Shown here in pieces: positions 19,065 through 29,005 of a stretch of 64,000 nucleotides of DNA. The stretch lies in assembly GCA_015490755.1 (NCBI GenBank), contig WFXF01000086.1, forward strand, positions 1 through 64,000, in the 5' to 3' direction. The notes under the pieces were generated by a model, which worked only from the letters and a program-made list of their open reading frames with translations, was not told the DNA's origin and did no database searches. A program made the position numbers and the translations under genes. Each line of letters starts with the position of its first letter. Within the stretch, counting starts at the first letter, position 1. Origin of the DNA: Gammaproteobacteria bacterium (lineage in GTDB: Bacteria; Pseudomonadota; Gammaproteobacteria; JAADGQ01).

Positions 19065-20155
19065 GATCAACACACTCACGTAAACTTGCACTCTTTTTAC
19101 CCAGCCTTGCGGGGGGCGGAGCAGAGCGCGTTATGCTCAATATTGCCAATGGTTTTGTAGAACGTGGTATTGAAGTTGATCTTGTATTAGGACAATTAAC
19201 AGGTCCCTATACCCGTGAAGTCTCCAAATCAGTCCGGATTGTCGAGCTAAACCGTAAACATACGATCAGTTGCATTCCCGGCCTTACCCGTTACCTGCGC
19301 CAAAAACAACCCACGGTAATGTTAGCCACTCTTAATCATGCCAACATCATTGCACTCATTGCCAAACAATTTGCACAAGCTCCAACAAAACTATTTGTGC
19401 GCGAAGCTAATACAATTACCCACCTTAACACTCCTGACCCTCGTGACAGCATAATACCCCAATTAATAAAGTGGCTTTATCCTAAAGCGGATGGTGTGAT
19501 TGCGGGTTCAGAAGGTGTTGCAGATGATTTGGAAAAAAATGGCCATGTACCAAGGTCGCTGATTCATACTGTTTACAACCCGGTCATCACACCAGACCTT
19601 TATGAGCAATCAAAGCAACCTGTTAAATTACCCTGGCCTGACCATAAAAATATTCCATTGGTTGTTGCCGTTGGCCGATTGACTGAGCAGAAAAACTTTA
19701 CCATGCTGATTCAAGCATTCTCAGAGCTGCTTAAAGAGCGTACCGCACGGCTCCTGATCATGGGGGAAGGTGAAGAGCGTACGCAACTGGAAAAGCTGAT
19801 ACGCAAACTTAAGATTGAAGCTCATGTTGCTTTGCCTGGTTTTGTAAATAACCCTTTTGCATATATAGCTCAGGCTGATCTGTTTGTTCTCTCATCATCC
19901 TGGGAGGGTTCACCTAATGCGCTGATTCAGGCCGTTGCACTTGGAATCCCGGCAGTTTCGACAGATTGCCCTTTTGGCCCTGCAGAAATTCTGAATCATG
20001 GCGAATACGGACGACTCTCTCCAATCCATGATATGCAAACACTCACCGCTAATATGTTTAAAAGCCTGGAATCACCACTCAAAGTACCCCCTCATGCATG
20101 GGAGCCTTATGAACAAAGCAAGGTTACAGATACTTATTTCAAGCTATTTTTTTGA
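19061..20155 (+). CDS. Glycosyltransferase family 4
   Basis: Likely ATG at 19061 overlapping asnB stop (ATGA); GGGAERVMLNIANGF; VAVGRLTEQKNFTMLIQAF. Confidence 0.9.
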   Translation: MRSTHSRKLALFLPSLAGGGAERVMLNIANGFVERGIEVDLVLGQLTGPYTREVSKSVRIVELNRKHTISCIPGLTRYLRQKQPTVMLATLNHANIIALIAKQFAQAPTKLFVREANTITHLNTPDPRDSIIPQLIKWLYPKADGVIAGSEGVADDLEKNGHVPRSLIHTVYNPVITPDLYEQSKQPVKLPWPDHKNIPLVVAVGRLTEQKNFTMLIQAFSELLKERTARLLIMGEGEERTQLEKLIRKLKIEAHVALPGFVNNPFAYIAQADLFVLSSSWEGSPNALIQAVALGIPAVSTDCPFGPAEILNHGEYGRLSPIHDMQTLTANMFKSLESPLKVPPHAWEPYEQSKVTDTYFKLFF

Positions 20156-20180
20156 TCAACCCCAAACCTGTTAATAGATT

Positions 20181-21302
20181 ATGAATCACCCTTCATCCAT
20201 CTGTTTTCTTCTTACAAGCCTCAAGCATGGTGGAGCCGAAACTGTGGCCACCGATTTTGCAATTAATCTGGCAAGGCGTGGCTGGAAAATTCGGTTTATC
20301 AGCATGGTATCCGGTCATGCCGAAGTCCTGTCAAAAAAGCTGCAAGATGCCCACATTGAATTGATATCACTACAGATGAAACCTGGCGTACCCAACCCTG
20401 TTTCAATTTTCAGACTGGCTCGACTGCTACGTAAATGGAGACCTGATATTCTTCACTGCCATATGGTTCATGCCAACTTACTCGGACGGCTTGTTCGCTT
20501 GATCACCCCTATACCAGTAGTCATATCCACTGCGCATAGTATTGATGAAGGCAGTAAAGCCTTGGAGCTTGCCTACCGCTGGACTGACTCTCTAGCCAAT
20601 ATGACGACTCATGTCAGCCAGGCCGCTCTTGATAAATACGTTGAAAAAAAACTGACTCCACCAAATAAAATCCACTTTATTCCTAACGGGCTGGACACCA
20701 CTTCATTAACACCCAATCCGATGATACGACAAAAAGTACGTATGGATCTCGATGTTCAAGACCATTTTGTCTGGCTCGCTGTTGGACAAATGGTTGATGC
20801 CAAAGATTACCCAAACCTGATCAGTGCTTTTGCAAAGCTTGATTTCGCAAAAAAACCACAACTACTTATTGCTGGAGATGGGCCACAAAAAGCCCTGATA
20901 AAAAAGCAGATTATCGAAAATGGCTTAACAGAGTACGTTCACTGCCTGGGTATCCGTAATGATATCCCGAACTTAATGAATGCAGCTGATGCTTATGTAA
21001 TGTCCTCCGCATGGGAAGGGTTGCCCATGGTATTACTCGAGGCCAGCAGCGCCACTCTACCTATAGTTGCCACCGATGTGGGAGGGAATAGTGAAATTGT
21101 AATCGATGGTGAAACAGGTTTTATTACGCCACCCCAAAGCCCGGAAGCGTTGGCACAAGCCATGAATAAAACGATGTCGCTTACTGATGCGGCCTCTAAA
21201 GCATTGGGCGCTGCTGGACGAATAAATACAGTAAAGGAATATGATATCGAACAGGTATTAGATCGCTGGGAAGCTCTTTACACTCAACTGAGCCCAACAT
21301 GA
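20181..21302 (+). CDS. Glycosyltransferase family 4
   Basis: LKHGGAETVATDFAINLARRGW; SSAWEGLPMVLLEA; ATDVGGNSEIV. Confidence 0.9.
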   Translation: MNHPSSICFLLTSLKHGGAETVATDFAINLARRGWKIRFISMVSGHAEVLSKKLQDAHIELISLQMKPGVPNPVSIFRLARLLRKWRPDILHCHMVHANLLGRLVRLITPIPVVISTAHSIDEGSKALELAYRWTDSLANMTTHVSQAALDKYVEKKLTPPNKIHFIPNGLDTTSLTPNPMIRQKVRMDLDVQDHFVWLAVGQMVDAKDYPNLISAFAKLDFAKKPQLLIAGDGPQKALIKKQIIENGLTEYVHCLGIRNDIPNLMNAADAYVMSSAWEGLPMVLLEASSATLPIVATDVGGNSEIVIDGETGFITPPQSPEALAQAMNKTMSLTDAASKALGAAGRINTVKEYDIEQVLDRWEALYTQLSPT

Positions 21303-21303
21303 G

Positions 21304-22263
21304 ATGAAAAATTTACTCTTCCAACTTTGTTACTACAGTGGAATCAGCCACCTATTCAGGGCTCTAAACAAACATAAAGTTGTTGTTTTGATGTATCACG
21401 GTGTTATGTCTGATGAGAGCACTGTTGATAGTGGTGACTGGCTGCAGATCAAGGCTCATGAATTCAGGGCTCAAATGGCCTGGCTAAAAAAGCACTATGA
21501 CGTATGTACGCTAGAGTCCATCTTAAAAGATCAGACTACCCCTGTCTCAAAGCCTCGAGCGGTCATCACTTTTGATGATGGCTATGCCAATAATTACCAA
21601 TACGCATTTCCGATTCTTAAAGAGTTCGAACTCCCGGCAACGATTTTTATTACCACGGGCATGGTCGACTCCAACAAGCTTTTCTGGTGGGATAAAGTCT
21701 ATCTGGCCACTCGTGGAAAAATGTCATTTGACACACGAAGAGCATTTGAAGAGCGTTGCAAACAACTCAAGCCCCGGGCACTCGAAGACTATATTGACCA
21801 TGAATTTCTACCCTCTCAAGGAATCACACAATTCTCTGATGAAGCTTATGAAGCATATCGTCCACTCACACATCATGAACTGTCAAAGCTTGCAGAAAGT
21901 GATTTGATTACACTCGGTTCACACACTCACAACCACGAAATACTGACACAACTCTCCGATAAACAGGTCAATGAAACAGTACGTCAATCCATAACAGAGC
22001 TCACCCCGTTCATTGGTAATGTAAAATTTTTTGCAGCCCCAAATGGTTATTATAAACCCCATCACCTTAAAATTTTTAAAAAAGCAGGCTTTAAAGCAGC
22101 TGTCAATACAGAGCGGGGAATCTACTTACCCTTTACTTTCAATCCTTATGAGATCCCGCGAATCGGCATAGGACGCGGATATTCGCAACGCAGTTTTGCC
22201 AGTCTGATTTCAGGTTTTTGGGAGCCGTTAGACAAGCTGCTTCATCACATAATCAAGAGATAA
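21304..22263 (+). CDS. Polysaccharide deacetylase family protein
   Basis: VVLMYHGV; VITFDDGYANNYQYAFPIL; LGSHTHNHEIL. Confidence 0.9.
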   Translation: MKNLLFQLCYYSGISHLFRALNKHKVVVLMYHGVMSDESTVDSGDWLQIKAHEFRAQMAWLKKHYDVCTLESILKDQTTPVSKPRAVITFDDGYANNYQYAFPILKEFELPATIFITTGMVDSNKLFWWDKVYLATRGKMSFDTRRAFEERCKQLKPRALEDYIDHEFLPSQGITQFSDEAYEAYRPLTHHELSKLAESDLITLGSHTHNHEILTQLSDKQVNETVRQSITELTPFIGNVKFFAAPNGYYKPHHLKIFKKAGFKAAVNTERGIYLPFTFNPYEIPRIGIGRGYSQRSFASLISGFWEPLDKLLHHIIKR

Positions 22264-22275
22264 GATTGAAAATAT

Positions 22276-23391
22276 ATGGCTCGAATCGTCATTCTTGATA
22301 GTTTTGATCGGGAGCTCATCAATTTCCGTGGTGCACTGATTAAAACCTTGCTTGATGAAGGGCATCAACTCTTCGCTTGTGCTCCTGATCTCTCCGTAGA
22401 GGTCAAGACTATCCTCACAAACATGGGAGCAGAGTGTCATGAAGTAACATTAAGTAGAACTGGTATGAATCCGGCTCATGATATGCGAACCGTTATTCAA
22501 CTGATGTTGCTATTTAAAAAGTTAAAACCCGATATTTTTTTTGGTTGCACCATCAAGCCCGTTATTTATGGCTCTATCGCTGCCAGATTAGCAAACATAC
22601 CTAAAATACTTTCCATTATTGAAGGGTTAGGTTATGCCTTCTCCGGCATGGGAATAAAAAGCCGACTGATCGGCTTTATCGCCAGCCAGCTTTATCGCTC
22701 AGGGTTACGTTTCAATCATCATGTACTCTTTTTGAATACAGATAATTTGAATATTTTTATTGATAAAAAATTGGTGACTCAACAACAAGCATCCATACTA
22801 AATGGCATTGGTCTGGATATTGATCACTTCTCATTAGCACCTTACCCTGAAAAAATATCTTTTTTAATGATCGCCCGTTTATTAAAAGACAAGGGAATTT
22901 ATGAATACCTGGAAGCAGCGCATAAACTGAAAAAAAGATATAAAAATATCCATTTCAGACTCGTGGGTGACTTTGATGACAACCCGACAGCCATCACTCA
23001 ACAAGAGTTACAACCCTACATTGACTCAGGAAGTATCGAATATCTGGGATACCACCAGGATGTACGCCCCGCTATCATTGACAGTTCAATTTATGTGCTC
23101 CCTTCCTACCATGAAGGCCGACCGCGCACAGTTATGGAAGCCCTCGCCATGGGAAGAGCTGTGATCACCACCGATGCACCCGGTTGCAAAGAGAGCATTA
23201 TTAACGATGTAAATGGCTATATTGTACCTGTACGCAACATCACTGCACTGACTCAAGCCATGGAAAAATTCATTCAACAACCTGAGCTTATCTCCATCAT
23301 GGGTCTTGCTGGAAGAGAGTTTGCCGAGAATGAATATGATGCAAACAAAATCAATCAAACAATTATGAAATTCATGGGGGTTAAAAAGTGA
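22276..23391 (+). CDS. Glycosyltransferase family 4 (PglA-like)
   Basis: FGCTIKPVIYGSIAARLANIPKILSIIEGLGYAF; SFLMIARLLKDKGIYEYLEAA; GRPRTVMEALAMGRAVITTDAPGC. Confidence 0.88.
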   Translation: MARIVILDSFDRELINFRGALIKTLLDEGHQLFACAPDLSVEVKTILTNMGAECHEVTLSRTGMNPAHDMRTVIQLMLLFKKLKPDIFFGCTIKPVIYGSIAARLANIPKILSIIEGLGYAFSGMGIKSRLIGFIASQLYRSGLRFNHHVLFLNTDNLNIFIDKKLVTQQQASILNGIGLDIDHFSLAPYPEKISFLMIARLLKDKGIYEYLEAAHKLKKRYKNIHFRLVGDFDDNPTAITQQELQPYIDSGSIEYLGYHQDVRPAIIDSSIYVLPSYHEGRPRTVMEALAMGRAVITTDAPGCKESIINDVNGYIVPVRNITALTQAMEKFIQQPELISIMGLAGREFAENEYDANKINQTIMKFMGVKK

Positions 23392-23429
23392 TCTGTAAAC
23401 TGTTTTTGAAAAATAATGGTTCATTAACT

Positions 23430-23492
23430 TAGGAACGAACATGGAATAACTTCTGCAACCATGACGTAGAAATTATTTCGTGAACGTTCCTA
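23430..23492. repeat. Palindromic intergenic element, family B copy 1
   Basis: TAGGAACGaacatggAATAActtct...agaaaTTATTtcgtgaaCGTTCCTA imperfect inverted repeat. Confidence 0.7.
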
Positions 23493-23499
23493 AATAGTT

Positions 23500-24480
23500 A
23501 TGTCGCAGGGAATATTTACAATTTCACTCGACTTTGAGCTTTACTGGGGGCTTAGAGACCTTTTTACCCTGAAAGAGTATCAAGAGCGTTTAATCGGTGG
23601 CCGTGAAGCTGTTCCCTATTTTCTTGAACAATTCAAAACTCATCAAGTTCATGCGACCTGGTCTACAGTAGGGCTTCTTTTTTTCAACAACAGAGACGCA
23701 CTTCAGGAGAACCTACCCAAAGTTCACCCCAATTACAGTAATAAGAATCTCTCACCCTATCCCTATATTGAAAGCAATAATTTAGGCAATGATGAAGATT
23801 CAGACCCTTACCATTTTGCAAGATCATTAATTGATTTAATAAAACTTTACCCGGGTCAGGAGATCGGTACTCATACATTCTCTCACTATTACTGCCTGGA
23901 AGAGGGCCAAACAGCTGATGAATTCAAAGCAGATATAGAAGCCGCAATTCTCGCGGCCAAACAGATCAATATCGAAATCAAATCACTCATATTCCCACGT
24001 AATCAATATAATCAGACTTATCTGGAAATCATAAAAAAGTTAGGCATAATTGCCTATCGAGGCAATGAACAATCATGGCTCTATCAAGCATCGAAAAGAG
24101 AGTCTCACTCTTTTAGCAGAAAAGTTATTCGGCGTATTGATGACTATATCAATCTTTCAGGGTATCACTGCTACCACCCAGAACAACTTCAGGGACAATA
24201 TCCAATAAATATTCCTTCCAGCCGTTTTTTACGTCCATACCTGCCACCACTCGCAATACTCGAGCCACTTCGCCTGAAACGCATCACATCTGCCATGACT
24301 CATGCTGCAAAAAATGGCTTGATATACCACCTCTGGTGGCACCCACATAATTTTGGGGTAAACACAAAAGAGAATCGGTCGATATTAAACAACATACTGG
24401 CACATTACCTACATCTTAATAAGAAATATGGAATGCGCTCAATGAATATGTGTGAAATCGCAAAATTACATTTAGCCTAA
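23500..24480 (+). CDS. Polysaccharide deacetylase family protein
   Basis: FTISLDFELYWGLRD; EIGTHTFSHYYC; LWWHPHNFG. Confidence 0.88.
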   Translation: MSQGIFTISLDFELYWGLRDLFTLKEYQERLIGGREAVPYFLEQFKTHQVHATWSTVGLLFFNNRDALQENLPKVHPNYSNKNLSPYPYIESNNLGNDEDSDPYHFARSLIDLIKLYPGQEIGTHTFSHYYCLEEGQTADEFKADIEAAILAAKQINIEIKSLIFPRNQYNQTYLEIIKKLGIIAYRGNEQSWLYQASKRESHSFSRKVIRRIDDYINLSGYHCYHPEQLQGQYPINIPSSRFLRPYLPPLAILEPLRLKRITSAMTHAAKNGLIYHLWWHPHNFGVNTKENRSILNNILAHYLHLNKKYGMRSMNMCEIAKLHLA

Positions 24481-24509
24481 TTTAATTTGCACAAACAGGG
24501 ATAGTAGCA

Positions 24510-25502
24510 ATGACACGATCAAAAAGCATATTAGTGACCGGCGGCGCGGGCTATATTGGCTCTCCCCTTGTCCGATTACTTCTTAACAATAACTATAATG
24601 TCATCACACTCGATAATCTCATGTTCGGTGGTGAAACCATACTGGGAGTCTGGCATCACCCCAACTTTCGCTTTGTGCATGGTGATATTAACAATCCCGA
24701 TGATATCAAAACTGTTTTTGATGAATACAAAATTGATGCCGTTGTTCATCTGGCAGCCATTGTCGGCGACCCGGCCTGCTCCAGGTTTTCAGAGATGGCT
24801 CATAAAACAAACTGGGAAGGTTCTGTCAATCTTGTCGAACAATCAATTGAAAATAACGTAGAACGATTCATCTTTGCATCGACTTGTAGCAATTACGGAA
24901 AAATGTCTGATCCTGAAAGTTACGTCACAGAGAGCTCACCACTCTCACCGGTCTCCCTCTATGCAGAACTTAAAGTGAAGTTTGAAAATTTTATTCTTAA
25001 TGAGATTGATCAGAGCACATCTTTCTGCCCTACAGCATTACGCTTCGCAACCGTTTATGGTGTCTCTCCACGGGTTCGTTTTGATTTAACAGTCAATGAA
25101 TTCACTAAAGAGCTGGCGATGGGTCGATCACTTGAAGTTTTTGGTAAAGATTTTTGGCGGCCATATTGTCACGTTTATGACTTTGCCCGCGCCATGCTCC
25201 TGGTATTAAAAAGGGAAAAAGAAAAAGTGGCTTATAACGTATTCAATGTGGGTTCAACCGAAGAAAACTACCAAAAACAGATGCTCATTGATGAAATCAA
25301 AGAACAAATCCCCCATGCCAAAGTTCGCTATATTCAAAAAAATGAGGATCCAAGAGACTACCGTGTCAACTTCGACAAAATTAAAAATGAGCTGGGTTTT
25401 GAGATAACGCAACGAGTGGCTGATGGCATCAAAGAGATCAAGTACCTTATTGACCACAAAGTGCTGCTCAACCCTGACGACCCTAAGTACAAGAATGTTT
25501 AG
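24510..25502 (+). CDS. NAD-dependent epimerase/dehydratase
   Basis: ILVTGGAGYIGSPLVRLLL; Ser/Thr-Tyr-x3-Lys-like region SLYAELKVKFE. Confidence 0.9.
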   Translation: MTRSKSILVTGGAGYIGSPLVRLLLNNNYNVITLDNLMFGGETILGVWHHPNFRFVHGDINNPDDIKTVFDEYKIDAVVHLAAIVGDPACSRFSEMAHKTNWEGSVNLVEQSIENNVERFIFASTCSNYGKMSDPESYVTESSPLSPVSLYAELKVKFENFILNEIDQSTSFCPTALRFATVYGVSPRVRFDLTVNEFTKELAMGRSLEVFGKDFWRPYCHVYDFARAMLLVLKREKEKVAYNVFNVGSTEENYQKQMLIDEIKEQIPHAKVRYIQKNEDPRDYRVNFDKIKNELGFEITQRVADGIKEIKYLIDHKVLLNPDDPKYKNV

Positions 25503-25560
25503 ATGAGCTTTAGCGAATCTTATGCCCGTATTAGATGAGCTTTAGCGAACCTTATGCGTA
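25499..25560. repeat. Two-copy tandem repeat, 32-bp period
   Basis: ttagatgagctttagcgaatcttatgcccgta / ttagatgagctttagcgaaccttatgcgta. Confidence 0.85.
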
Positions 25561-25639
25561 CCAGATGATTTTTATACTTGATTATCAGATCAAACAATAA
25601 AGAGGTTCAAACCCTTTTTAAACTGGAGAGCAACCAACA

Positions 25640-26347
25640 ATGAAAGCAGTGATTCAAGCAGGAGGTATGGGGACACGCTTACGCCCTTATACATTGGTTC
25701 TACCTAAACCATTAATGCCCGTTGTTGGACTTCCCGTTATTGAAATTCTCATTAAATGGTTGCGTCGTAATGGTGTCACAGAAACCTATATCACCACAGG
25801 ATATCTCGGCCACCTGCTACGCTCTATTTTAGGTGATGGTTCACAATGGGGCTTGAATATTCACTACACTGAAGAGACCGAACCCTTAGGAACGGTGGGT
25901 GCACTGCACCTGATGAAAGAGCACCTGGATGAGCCTTTTTTGATGCTCAACGGTGATCTCATCACTGACATTAATGTTCGCCACCTGATGGAAAACCATA
26001 AAAATAACGGTGGCCTCATCACTGTAGCGACAACAACTAAAACGATTGATGTCGATCTTGGTGTCATTGAGAGCAAAAATAATCGCATCACCTCTTTTCG
26101 TGAAAAACCTTCCATGGACTTTACAGTCAGCATGGGAATTTATTGCATGGACCCCAAAGTCATTGACCTCATTCCACCAGGCTTACCATTTGGTTTTGAT
26201 GATCTGGTTTTTACCATGCTGGATAAAGACCTGCCTATCTACACATCTCCGCACCAAGGATGCTGGCTTGACATTGGCCGCCCTGAAGATTTTCAGCGTG
26301 CGCAAGATGAATTTAAAGATAATCAGTCGTATATTTTAGGAATTTAA
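25640..26347 (+). CDS. Sugar-phosphate nucleotidyltransferase
   Basis: MKAVIQAGGMGTRLRPYTLVLPKPLMPV; EPLGTVGAL. Confidence 0.92.
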   Translation: MKAVIQAGGMGTRLRPYTLVLPKPLMPVVGLPVIEILIKWLRRNGVTETYITTGYLGHLLRSILGDGSQWGLNIHYTEETEPLGTVGALHLMKEHLDEPFLMLNGDLITDINVRHLMENHKNNGGLITVATTTKTIDVDLGVIESKNNRITSFREKPSMDFTVSMGIYCMDPKVIDLIPPGLPFGFDDLVFTMLDKDLPIYTSPHQGCWLDIGRPEDFQRAQDEFKDNQSYILGI

Positions 26348-26353
26348 ATATAT

Positions 26354-27511
26354 ATGAACAATGATAAAAAATCACAAAAAAATAACACACAGGACTTCTC
26401 ACCATTCATTGCATTAGGTGACCCGGTTTTAGGTGATCCGGAAAAAAAAACACTTTGTGATGTGATTGATAGTGGCTGGCTCACCATGGGTGATCGAGTA
26501 GCCACTTTTGAAAAAGATTTTGCTACACTCCACGGAGTTAGCGATGCAGTTGCAGTGAACTCTTGCACTGCAGCGCTACATTTATGCCTTGAGGCGCTGG
26601 GTGTTGGTGACGGTGATGAAGTGCTCATTCCATCACTCACATTTGTAGCCACTGCAAATGCTGTTTTATACAGTGGTGCCAAACCTGTATTTGTCGATAT
26701 TAACAACATATCGTCACCCCATATCTCTCTGGATGATGCCGCCACTAAAATCACATCCGCCACCAAAGCCGTTATAGTGATGCATTATGGCGGTTATACC
26801 GTTGACCTGCCCGCATGGCGAAAATTTGCCGATGACCATAATTTATTATTAATTGAAGATGCAGCTCATGCTCCCGCAGTGAGACTTGTCGGCCAACTCA
26901 GCGATGCAGCCGCATTCAGTTTTTTCACCAATAAAAATATGACGACATCTGAAGGCGGCATGGCCGTTGCACGTAACGCCGAAGTGCTCAACAAGATTCG
27001 CCAGAAACGCAGCCACGGAATGACCAGCAGCACTCTGGACCGACAACGCGGCCATGCCTTCTCATATGATGTGATCACACTCGGTTACAACTATCGTATG
27101 GACGAGCTACGTGCAGCCATGGGTCTGGTGCAATTAGCCCGGCTGCCTTCGTTTAACCGTCAAAGAAAGGTTCTCACAAACCATTACCGACAAGTGTTTC
27201 AGATCAATCTGTCTGAGGTCAGTCTGCCTTTTACTACAAACCATGAAACATCGGCACACCTATTACCTGTCATTTTGCCTGAATATAGTAATCGGCAAGA
27301 TATTATGTCTCAACTTCGTCGTGCTGGTGTCCAGAGTAGTATTCACTATCCACCCATACACCATTTCAGTTTTTATAAGAAACTGACGCCTGATGTGACG
27401 CTGCCGCATACTGAGGAGTTTTGCTCGAGAGTTATCACACTCCCACTCCATCCGGCACTATCAAAAAGTGATGTTGAATATGTCGTTGACACACTCACAC
27501 AAGCGCTATGA
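26354..27511 (+). CDS. DegT/DnrJ/EryC1/StrS family aminotransferase
   Basis: AVNSCTAALHLCLEALGVGDGDEVLIPSLTFVATANA; FSFFTNKNMTTSEGG (PLP lysine). Confidence 0.93.
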   Translation: MNNDKKSQKNNTQDFSPFIALGDPVLGDPEKKTLCDVIDSGWLTMGDRVATFEKDFATLHGVSDAVAVNSCTAALHLCLEALGVGDGDEVLIPSLTFVATANAVLYSGAKPVFVDINNISSPHISLDDAATKITSATKAVIVMHYGGYTVDLPAWRKFADDHNLLLIEDAAHAPAVRLVGQLSDAAAFSFFTNKNMTTSEGGMAVARNAEVLNKIRQKRSHGMTSSTLDRQRGHAFSYDVITLGYNYRMDELRAAMGLVQLARLPSFNRQRKVLTNHYRQVFQINLSEVSLPFTTNHETSAHLLPVILPEYSNRQDIMSQLRRAGVQSSIHYPPIHHFSFYKKLTPDVTLPHTEEFCSRVITLPLHPALSKSDVEYVVDTLTQAL

Positions 27512-27538
27512 TTATGGCTCCTCTATGATCACCAAGAG

Positions 27539-29005
27539 ATGAATAACCAGTATAAGCGCACCCTGGATATCACCATGGCTGCAATCGGTCTGTTGATTGC
27601 GCTGCCTTTCGGTCTGCTTATTGCCATTGCCATCTATATCGAAACGCCTGGCTCCGTTATTTTTTCCCAAACAAGATTGGGGCTGCATGGCAAATATTTC
27701 AAAATGCATAAATTCCGTAAATTTCCCCTTAACTGGAAAACAGCAGGGCCAGGAGTCACTGTTTCGGGTGATGCCCGAATGACTCGTGTGGGAAAACTAC
27801 TGGAGCGCTCCAAGCTGGATGAATTGCCACAACTTTGGAATATTTTGGTCGGTGAAATGTCATTTGTCGGCCCACGCCCGGAAAGCACTCGCTATGAAGA
27901 TCTGTTTACCGGCCACTATCGACAAGTACTAAATTATCTACCCGGCATATTTGGCCCCAACCAGATCGCTTACCGCAACGAATCCGAACTCTATCCTGCC
28001 GATGAAGATGCAGAAGAGTTTTATCGACGAGAACTGTTCCCCAAAAAAGCAGACAATGATATTACCTATTTTCGTGAAGCCACTGTTTTAAAAGATATCA
28101 AGCAGATCGGTCAGGGGATATTTGTCAGCTTAATTGGCACGATTAACTGGGTCGGTTTTATTAGAGAGAATAAAACACTCCTGTTTATGGATATTGTATT
28201 AACTAACCTGGCCTGGTTCATTGCTAATATTTTCTGTTTTTCAGGTTTTCCTGTTGCCAGCAACAGCACCATCTTCTATCACGGTCTATGGCTATTTCCA
28301 TTATTGGTCATCAGTGGGAAATTTATTGGTCGCTGTTATATGAGTATTAAACGCTACTTTTCACTCAAAGATGCACTGCACCAAGCTGCTGTTATCAGCA
28401 CTGTTTTACTCATTGGCTTTGGATTACTGCATTACAATATAGGCTCATTTCAATGGTTACCTCTCATGCCAATGTATTGGTTTCTATTGGTTTCACTATT
28501 AACGACTCCATATATGTTGCACCGAATGCGCTTCGAAAAACAACATATTCTATCTATTGAACAGCCTCGAAATATACTGATTTATGGTGCCAACAGAAAA
28601 GGAGTGGCACTTGCTCATTGGCTTCACCACGGTTTAGTCAAATCATCTTTGCTCGGCTTTTTAGATGATAAGCCCAAATTAAGAGGTCGGCGCGTATTTA
28701 ACTACCAAGTCATGGGAAGAGAGAGTGATATTCCAACTCTGCATGAAGTCCATGGTATTAACGAAATCTGGCTCATGTTTAGCCCTAATAGTGACAAACG
28801 AGAACGCCTCAAAAAAGTATGCAGTGAACTGGATATCCATTTAGTCTATTTACCTTCCGATATTCCAGTTATGCTTGACCGGCGAATTCCGGGAGATCGC
28901 AGAGTTCATAAAGGGTCTACAGCTCTTAATAACATAAGGAAAAAGGATAGACGCAATACTAATCAATTCCCTCCCCAAAATAGTGAGCCCCATGAATCAA
29001 TATAA
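27539..29005 (+). CDS. Sugar transferase (polyprenyl-phosphate glycosylphosphotransferase) with C-terminal FlaA1-like TM and Rossmann domain
   Basis: N-term KRTLDITMAAIGLLIALP..FSQTRLGLHGKYFKMHKFR..KLDELPQLWNILVGEMSFVGPRP; C-term NILIYGANRKGVALAHWL..LLGFLDDKPKLRGRRV. Confidence 0.9.
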   Translation: MNNQYKRTLDITMAAIGLLIALPFGLLIAIAIYIETPGSVIFSQTRLGLHGKYFKMHKFRKFPLNWKTAGPGVTVSGDARMTRVGKLLERSKLDELPQLWNILVGEMSFVGPRPESTRYEDLFTGHYRQVLNYLPGIFGPNQIAYRNESELYPADEDAEEFYRRELFPKKADNDITYFREATVLKDIKQIGQGIFVSLIGTINWVGFIRENKTLLFMDIVLTNLAWFIANIFCFSGFPVASNSTIFYHGLWLFPLLVISGKFIGRCYMSIKRYFSLKDALHQAAVISTVLLIGFGLLHYNIGSFQWLPLMPMYWFLLVSLLTTPYMLHRMRFEKQHILSIEQPRNILIYGANRKGVALAHWLHHGLVKSSLLGFLDDKPKLRGRRVFNYQVMGRESDIPTLHEVHGINEIWLMFSPNSDKRERLKKVCSELDIHLVYLPSDIPVMLDRRIPGDRRVHKGSTALNNIRKKDRRNTNQFPPQNSEPHESI

